From Oidiodendron maius Zn (taxonomy: Eukaryota > Ascomycota > Leotiomycetes > Myxotrichaceae), in the NCBI GenBank assembly GCA_000827325.1, contig KN832872.1, forward strand, positions 248,001-312,000: a stretch of DNA of 64,000 bases, given 5' to 3'. The position numbers were made by a program, and so were the translations under genes. Position 1 is the stretch's first letter; each line of letters opens with the position of its first letter. The notes under the pieces were generated by a model that did no database searches, was not told where the DNA came from, and saw only the letters and a program-made list of their open reading frames with translations. Positions 11,894-21,700 of the stretch are shown here, piece after piece.

Positions 11894-12673
11894 TATGCAT
11901 TGCTTAGAAGATAGAGAAAACTAGTGGAGCAGGAAGAGCCGGGAAGAAAATGATCAAGTTAAAGAGGCGCTAACTTTATATGGACTGGTTCCAATTTGTG
12001 AAGCGAAAGCCATGAAATATTTGGCGGATAATTCACTTTTGATTATTCTTCAACCGTTCAACCAGCAACGCAATCCTGCCTTTCCTCACAGACTTGCGTA
12101 GAGAGGATCCTTTCAGTAGGGTCCTCTTATTTGGGCGGGAAAATGATTGCATCCTGTATCTACTGCTCTGGAATCTTCATCTGAAGGACGCGGTTCGTAA
12201 TGGATGATATATTTCTACCCCTTGTGGTACAGCTACAGATTTTCTTTTGAGGAAATTATGCCATGAGATCCCCTTCCTTGTCTATGCTATGCCTATGCCA
12301 CGTCCACTGTAGAGGTTGGGTTAAGCTGGTAGCCCGAATGAGTCGTAGCAGAGAACATTGATTGTCGCATAGGACCACACAGAATGGAAGGCCGATATGC
12401 GTTGCTCAAAATGTTGGGCAAATCCCACCAAGTGGATAGAGATATAGAGTTACCTCAGAATAGTCCGAGGCATTCTTGGCCTCCTCCTAACTTCTCCTTC
12501 TACATTTAATCTACTCTGATAGCTATTTGCATTTATAGTTTTCGTAGTCAGATACTTAAGCTAGGGTACTGTAAGGTATATTAGAAATAAATTGATCATG
12601 TATTGAACTGACATGACAACAGTTTGGTATATGCACATTATATCCACTCCCAACACCATTAGCTTAATATAAT
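11894..12673. other. Intergenic, A+T-rich, no gene seen
   Basis: This holds the promoter of the Mrs6 gene (minus strand, start at 11893) and the 3' flank of the ferric reductase gene. No open frame longer than 60 codons and no RNA gene motif were recognised. Confidence 0.4.
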
Positions 12674-15250
12674 TCAAATAGCATAATTCTCGGTATGCAG
12701 GAAGATCTCGTCCTTGGAATCGTCTCCCCAGATATCCGCCTGCAGGTTCGCTACCATAGTTGCAAGTTCAACACGCATACTTGGAGGCCCACAAACAAAA
12801 ACGCAAGTCCTGCGTCCGAAGAATCCTTTCCCATCATCCCCCCCGGTAGCCATATCCTTTAACATATGTCCTAGATTAGGCCTCCCATACTCAGTATTCC
12901 AGCCTTCGTCTTTCAAAGGAGCGCCGAAGGCGAAACGCATGATATCCTTCTGGAACTGACCGGGGGTTTCAGGGAATCCGAAATCAAATGACGAATTTTG
13001 GTCTACATTCTTCCCAGGAATTGTTATTTGCAGATCATTGGATTTGCGTACGTGGGCAGGTTCAGGGTGTGAGGGTCGTGGGCTTAAGAACCCACGCTTC
13101 GAATCATTGCCATGAGGGGAATCTGCTTCAAGATCCTGTTGGGAAATAGGGCTAGGTTGCGACCCAAGAAATTTTCGTGTTGCTTCGTGTGGATCCATCT
13201 CCGTCGGCGTCCAATTCCCGTTCTCCTTTTTATCTGATTTCTTCAGAGAATTTTCTTTCTTCAACTTCTTCGCCTGCTTGGGTGGAGGAGGGAAGGTCAT
13301 CTGTGGTTGTGGAGCAAAATTCCTGGGCTGGAAGTAGTCTTGTTGTGGAAGGGTGGTAATTGCGTCTTCGTCCTCGGCCCTCAGTTCTCTCTCCCTACTA
13401 GGATCTCCTTGGGCTTCGTCTCTGATCAATGCAGAATTTCTCTTTGATGCTATCCCTGCAACAAAGTCGTCAATCTTGCCGTGGATCCTCATACTGGTTG
13501 GCCTGGGACCTCTGCCGTTTATTCCTGGCTTTTCAGGCAGTCTGTCTTTGCCTGTAATAAAAAATCGACAGTTAACAGTGTCTGGAGGAGCAGATTCTCT
13601 GCAAATTCGCAGTTCTTCTCTGAACCAATCCATAGCTTCCAATTTCTTCATAACCCATATGACCTCGATCTTTTGGGTCACAGCCTTTCCATCTCTCATC
13701 CTCTTGATAAGGTTCAGCAATTGGGAGACTATGGCTGTGATCCCGCTCCCGCCTGCAAAGAGGATGACGGTTTCGAAAGCAGCCAATTCTCGCTGCATTC
13801 CGCCATATGGTCCCTCCAAGTAAGCCCGATAAGTCTTCAGCGGGCCATGCGCAATTGCGGTATTCAGGACTTTGCGAGTGAAGCCTCCAAATGGCCGGAA
13901 GACCAATGTGCAATCCCGATACTCATCACCATACTCGGACGGGAAGTCCTGGCTACAGAGAGACGAAATCGTGAACGGGTGATTCTCAAATACAGAGATG
14001 CTGGGCATTCGCAGATAAACGTATTGACCCGGCCTCCATGTCATCTGCGTGGGCACTGTAATCTTGATGCAATTTTCAGCCATCAGGGTGATCGCTGCCT
14101 CGTCTCCAACAAGCCAGGCAGACTTTCGCCACGGCTTCAGCCAATTCAAGTTGAACAGTCTCAAGAAGTAACAGGCGGCCCAGATACCGACTGTCGCATA
14201 TAAATAGCTCCATGACGTGAGATAGTTGTTGCAATGCCAAAAGAGGAGCCCGACGTACAATATCCCTACTGGAATATGACAGATAGCGAAGAGCTCATAG
14301 GCCATGGACCGCAAGAATGGTAAAGAGGCGATACAGAGGAACCCAAGAGGTATCAAGCAAGCGAGCCCTGTTCCGTACACATAGGGTGTTCTCTGAAACA
14401 AGGCATAGAAGACTTGCGGACCCCCTTGCTCCCAAACCGGTTGAATATAGAAAGGCACGGTGTGAACCAATGCTAGAAATAAGCAAAGATATCCACCCCA
14501 TCTGTGAAAGACACCGAGGCGATCGTGGCCAATTCCAGTCATCATGGAAATCAAGTTGGCCTTCATGCTTAGGGCAATGATCCATGGTGTCATGGCGACA
14601 GAGAGCATGCCGGCTCTGATAGCCAAAGGAGGAGACCCGTATGCGATGCTCTGCCAATAGAGTGGTTGGGGTAAGAAGCAGTAGAGCGTAACGAATGCCA
14701 GCGCGATGGTGAGAATGGCAATGACAGCCAGAGAGGGAAAGCTAAGAATAGTCTTTCCCTTCCACTTCACCTCGGGAACCGGTCTGTAGAAAACCCATCT
14801 AAACAGCGCAAGCGTGTCGTTTACGATTTCGATCGACGACCAATGTGATTGGCCCCGCGTCAGCATAAAGCCCTTCTCACCGTGTCTTGGAAAGATCTTG
14901 TTGACTGTCCGTGATGTCGCCAAACTAGCCATTCCATACTGGCTCTCTTGCAAGTGCGCATACATGTCTTTCCTGAGGTCATTAACCTCTTGTTTATGCA
15001 TCGCCTGCCGAAGTTTGTCCGTCCATAGATGGTAGACTCTGGTTACGCTCACCAGCACAAGAAGTACCAGGCCAAAATATGTCCAGCCAAGGGCATATTT
15101 GCCCGCCGCCCTCCAAGGATCGGCGGTATCTGCTTGCACCAGGCCAGGCGGACTGGTCGGAGTGAGGGGTATGTAGATTCGCTTTAGGAGCTTGCCGAAA
15201 CCCCAGGATGCAGATTGCACCGCCGACAACTCTCTTGGTGTGACCGGCAT
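12674..15250 (-). CDS. Ferric-reductase / NADPH-oxidase superfamily flavocytochrome (Fre type)
   Basis: This is a single uninterrupted frame of 858 residues. Several membrane spans lie between about 52 and 365. The haem-binding histidines occur as two pairs with 13 residues between them, H249/H263 (FHRWGGYL, LVHTVPF) and H325/H339 (ICHIPVG, LFWHCNN). FAD binding is shown by HPFTISS (about 424-430), NADPH binding by GGSGIT (about 500-505) and the terminal VCGPPSMR (about 819-826). This is the metalloreductase class that moves electrons from NADPH through FAD and two haems across the plasma membrane, normally to Fe(III) or Cu(II). Between the two NADPH-binding halves sits an insert of roughly 200 residues (about 575-780), low in complexity and rich in Pro, Lys, Ser and acidic residues. 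It may be a cytosolic regulatory loop. No EF hands are seen, so it is not a calcium-gated Nox. Confidence 0.9.
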   Translation of the reverse strand: MPVTPRELSAVQSASWGFGKLLKRIYIPLTPTSPPGLVQADTADPWRAAGKYALGWTYFGLVLLVLVSVTRVYHLWTDKLRQAMHKQEVNDLRKDMYAHLQESQYGMASLATSRTVNKIFPRHGEKGFMLTRGQSHWSSIEIVNDTLALFRWVFYRPVPEVKWKGKTILSFPSLAVIAILTIALAFVTLYCFLPQPLYWQSIAYGSPPLAIRAGMLSVAMTPWIIALSMKANLISMMTGIGHDRLGVFHRWGGYLCLFLALVHTVPFYIQPVWEQGGPQVFYALFQRTPYVYGTGLACLIPLGFLCIASLPFLRSMAYELFAICHIPVGILYVGLLFWHCNNYLTSWSYLYATVGIWAACYFLRLFNLNWLKPWRKSAWLVGDEAAITLMAENCIKITVPTQMTWRPGQYVYLRMPSISVFENHPFTISSLCSQDFPSEYGDEYRDCTLVFRPFGGFTRKVLNTAIAHGPLKTYRAYLEGPYGGMQRELAAFETVILFAGGSGITAIVSQLLNLIKRMRDGKAVTQKIEVIWVMKKLEAMDWFREELRICRESAPPDTVNCRFFITGKDRLPEKPGINGRGPRPTSMRIHGKIDDFVAGIASKRNSALIRDEAQGDPSRERELRAEDEDAITTLPQQDYFQPRNFAPQPQMTFPPPPKQAKKLKKENSLKKSDKKENGNWTPTEMDPHEATRKFLGSQPSPISQQDLEADSPHGNDSKRGFLSPRPSHPEPAHVRKSNDLQITIPGKNVDQNSSFDFGFPETPGQFQKDIMRFAFGAPLKDEGWNTEYGRPNLGHMLKDMATGGDDGKGFFGRRTCVFVCGPPSMRVELATMVANLQADIWGDDSKDEIFLHTENYAI

Positions 15251-16284
15251 TGCGAAGTCGGCTCCCGTGAGTCGTATCCGTTCAAAGTAGGGGTTCGAAT
15301 TGTATGATATGTCAGCCGAAGAGTAGCAGGATATAGTAGAGCTGTCTGGACTGCATAAACGTCTTTGTCGGACTTTGCGGTCGTCACAGCTTAGCTGCCA
15401 TGTGATGTTTTCGGTCTCTGGGTATATAGCGGTCGAAGGACGCTGTCAAGGCTCACGCTACCGACGTCAGAGTGCCAGACTCCGCAATTAGTAGAAGGAT
15501 GAGAAAAGAGAGCTGAGGATGAGAGATGTTAAAGAGAGCCTGGCGGCGCAGTCGACGAAGCGGATGGAGCGGTCTTCGTGTTGGTCTGGCTACTTGTAGG
15601 TATATGATCGCCCATGCTGTCCGACCCCTCTGTTCCTGCACTCCAGTCACTCCAACCGCTGTGGCCCATTGCTGTCGGTTGAATCGGGACATTCACATCC
15701 CGGGGTGATAGGTGCTCGGCAGCAGCCAGTCAGGAAGATAGATCGCCAAGTACGACAATCCAATTGCTCCATGCCCCTTGGCGACTACTGGATCGACCCT
15801 GTTATCAGAGCGCTAGCAGCATGCTTGGGGGTCTGTAAATGCCGCGATTGCGCACACAAGCCTAGGTTGCTGCTCATCCTTTTTCCCTTTCTGCTTCTCT
15901 CGACAGTCCAGAGACCTCCTTCCTACATCTGTCTGGGGGCAGCAAACATATGCCACGACGAGAGTCTATGTCAACTTGGCCTCGCCAGCCACAGGATGGC
16001 CGTGAAGGGTCGCATAAACACACGCTGTGAATGACCAGCCAGACGGCAGACCGCTGTGATGAGCTGACGGTGGTGCAGCCAATGCGAAGCATGAAGTTGC
16101 TGGGGCCGCGCTGCAGTCGGCAGCCAGGCGGCAACAGAGAGCCGCCTATTCGTTGATCCTCCCTGGCTGGGCGGTGGCCGCTGCTCCATCGGCCGGGCCG
16201 CAACCGCCCACTGCCAATCGTGGACGGGGATGCGAAAAAGAATCCCCGCCATCCCTTAGAACCACCGTGTCGGGTATCGAGGAC

Positions 16285-16304
16285 ACAGTACAGTACTGTA
16301 CTGT
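16285..16304. repeat. Perfect 20 bp palindrome
   Basis: The sequence is ACAGTACAGT followed by its exact reverse complement ACTGTACTGT, with no spacer. It also reads as a TACTG/CAGTA repeat. It could be a binding site for a dimeric regulator or a cruciform-prone site; no function is shown by sequence alone. Confidence 0.6.
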
Positions 16305-17171
16305 AGGAGCCGGTTTGGGAAGGACGAGGACCAAACTGTTGCTCGATGGTAGTTTGCTTGCCGCGAGGCTTGCATGAATTGGCTGATGCAGGGGCACGCC
16401 TTTCCACCTTTTAATTTCTAATACCTTCGTTCCTGGTCTTTCCCCTTTGCCAGCGCCCGTTATCAGGTGCCTTTAATTGCCCCGCGGTTACAGAGGCTTC
16501 CGGTTGGTGGCAACCTGCCACCATTCTGCGGGATTGCAGAGCTTTCTTTGAACAGCTGGCCCACTGGAGATTTTATCCAGCACTTTCTTGGATTGACCTT
16601 CTGAAGTTCGATGGCTGCATTGTAAAGGAGGATGCCATTACATGTTCGTCGTATCCATGTTAGAAACTGGAGATGAGAAATATCTCGCAAACGATTGTGA
16701 CACCTTCCAAATCTCTCCCTAACCCTTGTCACTAGAGTGCATGGCGTAAGTGGTCGTAATGACGTACTCGCAGCATGACGCTGATGTCTGTTCTTTTTTT
16801 CACTCGAAACAGCTCTCTGTCTTCTCACTACGTCAGGAACTCGATGGCCAGGACTACATCCAGCAAGCGGCAATGTGTAGAGAGTGGTAGGCCTAAGACT
16901 CGCCCTACCAGGAACTAATGCAGTGTTAATGCCGTGCCCTGGTGATCCCTCCATTCAAATTCCACATTAATAACTATCGGCCTGCTCTTCTCCTCGTTAT
17001 AGTATGATGCAAGATAGAATAAACCGATAAGCTCATCTCCTTCGATGTCACTTGCTCATGATAAGATGTCTCTATGATAGCAGTCATAATTCGAATGTGG
17101 TGAATAGAGCAGATTCCTCCGCTGGATGGCAAATATCTTAGTTCTCTAACCCCAGCTTTCGAGCCGTTCAA

Positions 17172-17187
17172 CCCCCCCCCCCCCCCC
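17172..17187 (+). repeat. C16 homopolymer run followed by A6 and CCCC
   Basis: Sixteen consecutive C residues precede six A residues. The exact length may be unreliable in a sequenced assembly. It lies about 540 bp before the Rrp43 start codon. Confidence 0.8.
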
Positions 17188-17727
17188 AAAAAACCCCGAG
17201 GCGCCCCTTTTTGTCAGTCACAGTTAATGCCCTGGGCGAAGTGGAGAATGCATGAAACTCTTGAATCGAATCAAGATGAAGAAAATTAACAATAAATAGA
17301 GCGTGAGTAGTTGGGATGAGATAGGAAACAAGGGCTGTTTTGCTAAAGTCAATATGTCCATGTATCAGATAAGTAACGGCGGCAAATTGTCACACCAGTT
17401 TTCTTCCCTATCGAGGGGGTCGCAGGAGAGGCCCGGTGCTCAGTAACCGTGTCGCATATATAAAAAGAGCACAAGTTTGTGAACAATGTGATACTGCCAA
17501 GACTTTCAAAGTTGGCAGGGCGTGGTGGTAGAAGGATGATGACTTCTAAAGATATCTGCCAGCCTTGTGAACGCAGCCTCGCGAAAGTTGAAGTTCGCAG
17601 TCCGTTGCTATTGGCTCAACGGAAGCAGCCGACTTTTACTCAGCTCCGCCCAAAAAGTCGCGACCTTCTTCAACCTCACTCATTAGCTACATCGTACCTT
17701 ATCTAAACTTCGAGAGACTCCTCGACC

Positions 17728-18750
17728 ATGACCACCACAGTGTCGCAGCCCGCCCTTACCTTTCCGCGGGGTACGTTTGCCAAACTCTCTCCGCACCCCT
17801 ATCTCCTCGCACACCTCCAGCCTACCGAATCTCATTCAAGACGCGCAAACGGACGGCTACCCACTGAGTTTCGGACACCCCATATCAATAATGGCTCTCT
17901 CACGCACGCCGAAGGAAGTGCCGTGGTGCGGATAGGAGATACGACGGTCGTTTGTGGCATTCGTGGCGAGATACTACAAGCTAGTAACGTGGGACGGTAC
18001 CGCACAGACAAGTCTTCGACACCGGAAGGATACAACGAGACGAAAGAATTAGATTTACTGGTCCCGAATATCGAACTTGCGACGGGATGTTCACCTGCGT
18101 TCCTGCCGGGCCAACCCCCAAGCACATTAGCACAAAGCCTAAGCACGAGGGTCTATTCGCTGCTGCATTCCAGCAAGCTTGTTAATAGTGAGGAGTTGAA
18201 GATTTGGTATCAGCCGCCAGACCTTAGTGATCAGGATCAGGACCAGATGCACGAACAAGACAGCGAGTCAACTGAGCCGGAAGTGAAGGCATTCTGGACA
18301 CTGTATATTGATATTCTGTTCATCTCGCTTGATGGAAATCCATTTGATGCTGCCTGGGCTGCAGTTGTTTCTGCGCTGAACAATGTTCGATTGCCCAAAG
18401 CACACTGGGACCCTGACCGAGAGATCATTGTTTGTGAAGATGCAGTTGCGGAGTCCAAGTCCCTTCAGTTAAGGGGAATACCAGTCGCAGTTACTGCGCT
18501 TGTGTTCAGGGCCAAAGAGCAGGCTCAAGCAACGGACATAAAAAACTGGATATTAGTTGATCCCGATACTTTTGAGGAAGGTCTATGCGATGAGTCTGTT
18601 ACAGTAGTTGTGGATTGTTCAGCTGGTCCTACTAAGATGTTGGGCACCTCGAAAATGGGAGGGACGATTGTAGCAATGAAGGAAATGAGAGAGATTGTGA
18701 GTCTTGCCGAAGCGAGATGGAAAACACTCAGCAAACTTCTCAAGGGTTGA
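17728..18750 (+). CDS. rrp43: Exosome core subunit Rrp43 (RNase PH-fold, EXOSC8 type)
   Basis: This is a single-exon frame of 340 residues starting at an ATG. The N-terminus has PTEFRTPHINNGSLTHAEG, the first RNase PH-like strand with the usual R/H positions. VVRIGDTTVVCGIRGE is the core of the PH fold, then come NIELATGCSPAF and a C-terminal domain with LYIDILFISLDGNPFDAAW and NNVRLPK. This order and the long segment before WTLYIDILF match Rrp43 and its relatives (Rrp42, Rrp45, EXOSC7/8). These subunits form the six-membered ring of the eukaryotic exosome, which channels RNA to Rrp44 and is not itself catalytic. The acidic Gln/Asp-rich stretch near residues 170-185 is a loop insertion. Rrp43 is the best fit, with Rrp42 less likely. 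Confidence 0.85.
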   Translation: MTTTVSQPALTFPRGTFAKLSPHPYLLAHLQPTESHSRRANGRLPTEFRTPHINNGSLTHAEGSAVVRIGDTTVVCGIRGEILQASNVGRYRTDKSSTPEGYNETKELDLLVPNIELATGCSPAFLPGQPPSTLAQSLSTRVYSLLHSSKLVNSEELKIWYQPPDLSDQDQDQMHEQDSESTEPEVKAFWTLYIDILFISLDGNPFDAAWAAVVSALNNVRLPKAHWDPDREIIVCEDAVAESKSLQLRGIPVAVTALVFRAKEQAQATDIKNWILVDPDTFEEGLCDESVTVVVDCSAGPTKMLGTSKMGGTIVAMKEMREIVSLAEARWKTLSKLLKG

Positions 18751-21700
18751 TCCATTATATATTTGGTAAAGGATAACCTTCAACAACCCACTGGCAGGCG
18801 ATACAGTCATGAAACCCTAAGCATAAGGCTTCATGCCTACAGCAAACGGGTGATCCGTCACTGATGACCACTGTACTGGCTTTACCTACAGTCAGAACTA
18901 CTTGAGCTAGCACTTGCAGCAGCCGTTAACTGGACAGATAAAGCTCTGTATTGTATCATTGGTGCAATATTGTAATCTTTTCCGCCGGTCTATTAAAGTA
19001 GAGTAGAGGAAAAGAAATCTGCGAATAGCAGGATATATCAGAAACCATCTCACAGCCGATTCATGACCATGTGAATTCAATCGGACAATTATGCGATTAT
19101 CATGTATAAGGCTTGATTATGGTCATAATTTTACATTATCCAGTATGGAGATTCTACAAGGTCTTTCTCTGTTGGGTGGTGGCCTACCTACGGTTCGTGC
19201 TGTTGTGTGTGGTACCTGCCCCTTTCCTTAAGCGACAGTTTCCCCCCCCTTTACTTTGGTATCGCCATTGTCCCCATCCACCCTTACAACCCCTTTGTTC
19301 CTCAAGAATAACATTATATATCGAATATACTGCATATCGTCTATCGAATTCCATATATATAATACCGGATTTTGGTCCTACTTTGGAATTAGCAACTCAT
19401 TCAACAAGACAAGCATCCAGACGATCATAGTGTTTGTATCCGGGCCACTGTTGATGACGCATTCAACGGTTTCAGACTATGCAATTGTAAGAGACGCGCG
19501 ACTTGCTTATATATCACCTCTTGCCTCCTTGCCTTATTGTCCCGTTCCTGGATCTAGTGCTGGAAAGAGAGTCTCCGTCCTCGGTAGTGGCTTCTCAAAA
19601 CCGTCGGTCAGGTCCTATAAAGTGTCTTGTGCATTACGTGACCAGTTTCCATCTATATAGTCCGCCGAAGAATCCCAGAGTGAGATACGCGCCGGAGTTT
19701 GGCATCTGTTGTGTGTCCCGTCTCGCTACTCGCATAATCTTAGGAGCGCATCCATGATCTTCCTGTTGCCTTTCTTATGGTCGAGTACGCATCTGTGAAG
19801 ATTATTTCACATCTAGAAACGCTGAATACATAGAGTAAAATTAATAGAGTGTCGAATAGAGTAGAATGTGAGTTGTGCTCTCGTATTTGTGCCAGTTGTT
19901 TAGGGTAGCCTGACGCGTTCTATAAGCGTTAATTTTCCGCATAGCCCATGATCAAGGTTTAGGAGTGCAATGAGACTTACTTGGATTCATTATGCACTTC
20001 CATTTTAAGATCATGGTACCTTTATGGTGTCACGAGCCTTCGAACCATCTCTCGTGGTGGCAGGAGTTCGCATACTCCAGTCAAAGCTTAAAACTCATCT
20101 TGTTCCAGCTCCTCCTCATGCAACCCCTTTAGAAACTTACGTGTCCCTCGCCATCTGCTCTAGCCTAAAACACACATCCTGCCTCAGTTTCCCCACCTGT
20201 TCCACTTGACAGAAACTGGAGCTTGAGCTATGCGAATTGTACGCACGTCCCCAGTGTAGGTTACTGTCTCGTCGGCGTCGAGTTCGGACACGGCGTTTCG
20301 GGATGTTCGTTGCATCAGGATGCGGACGACGACTGTCAGAGCGACCCACAAGCCTTCCAGATTCATGGGCTATTGCTTGTTTCGATGGAGAAATTGGACT
20401 ATGGGAGGGGCAAGTGGTGGTAAGCCGAGTGAGAGGAGAGAGGCTGCTATAGAGTAGATGTAATAAGTGTTGCAAGACGACTCTGCTTTCGAGAGCCAGA
20501 CTACCAGGCCATGACCATTCACAATGTTAGATGATTGACATCGCCCAGAGCTTTTAATTGGAAGTATTGTGAAAGGTAGATGGTAGGTGGCACAAATTTT
20601 GGAGATAGGAAGGTCAAGTTACGCTTCGATTCTACGTAAAGGGCATTTGGAATCTGGGAGACATACACTCTTCCATTTCCCCGATACCTACGCAGAGCTA
20701 CAGTATGCAAACCGACACGAAATGGCATGGCCTGGAGGAATCTATTTCCGAATCATGTCCCCTTTACATCAGTAGAGTTATTATCTTCCAACAATGCCGA
20801 GAAGGACATCGATAGAGGACGCTCCAAAACATAAATATTGACTTGTAAAATCTCCCAACAAAATCTACTCATACGGCCCTCCAGGCTCACCGTTGTCGTA
20901 CTGTCCTCGTATCCTGATGTCACGGTCGACTTTCCTCCTGAGCGAGCTCTAATTGGTACTCCATATAAAACGGCTAGTCTCGAGAGCGTATTTCCGGGAA
21001 CAACTCCCCGTGTATCACGTACGGCAAAAGTAGATCTACAAGGACCTGTACGCTTTGGTAGTCAATGAGGCAACTCTAGACGGCTAGGATCATATGCCGG
21101 CACGTTCTGAGGCCTCAAGTGGCCGGGGAGTGTCCGGGAGACTCAGGCATGGATATATTCGTGGCAACGAACCGTAGCGATATGATGTATGGCCGTGACA
21201 GAAAGAGATGTGGTTCTTGTCGTTTGGAGCGGTTCTAGATCCGCTATAAACACAAATCGCGTGAGAAGGTACATACCTTGACGAGCTTGGACTAACGGAT
21301 TGGATCAAGAAGGTGTGCTAAGGTAGGGGTCCACTTGTCTGTTACTCGTCGCGGTACAGCCTCCGTTGTGCTGATTGCCCTGGCTCAGTTTAGTGGGAAA
21401 AGAGAAGTGGGTGTGAGTGGTGGAGGCGAGGAAGATGGGAGGGATGCTAGCAGCCATTTCCGTATACAGGCAGCTCGGAAAGAGCTGGTTCTAATATGGA
21501 GCACGGCCTTCCCCTACATGCGGAGTGTTCGGAACGAGAACGGTCGAGTGAGCGGACGTGCAGGGTCGACTGTCGACTGCCGCATCACACAGGTGGGGTA
21601 CTAAAAAAGCAAAAGCAGGAGGGCTGGATCGCCAGGGTGGCTCAGTATTTCATTTCCTCGGTATGAGAGGGTGAATCGACCCTCTGACGCTGAGAGAATC

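Larger units (their letters stand above)
15251..17727. other. 2.5 kb divergent intergenic region between the ferric reductase and Rrp43 genes
   Basis: The two flanking genes are transcribed away from each other, so this stretch must hold both promoters. Open frames on both strands (for example 15874-16407 minus) are compositionally biased and carry no known motif. It contains a perfect 20 bp palindrome and a 16-base C run, listed separately. Confidence 0.45.

Noticed and set aside
15285-15300. GGGGTTCGAATT resembling a tRNA B box
   Set aside because: No matching A box, anticodon stem or acceptor pairing was found around it.
15874-16407. 177-codon minus-strand frame in the ferric reductase / Rrp43 intergenic region
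   Set aside because: It is rich in Arg, Gly, Ser and Pro from G+C-rich DNA; overlapping frames on other strands are equally long and none resembles a family.
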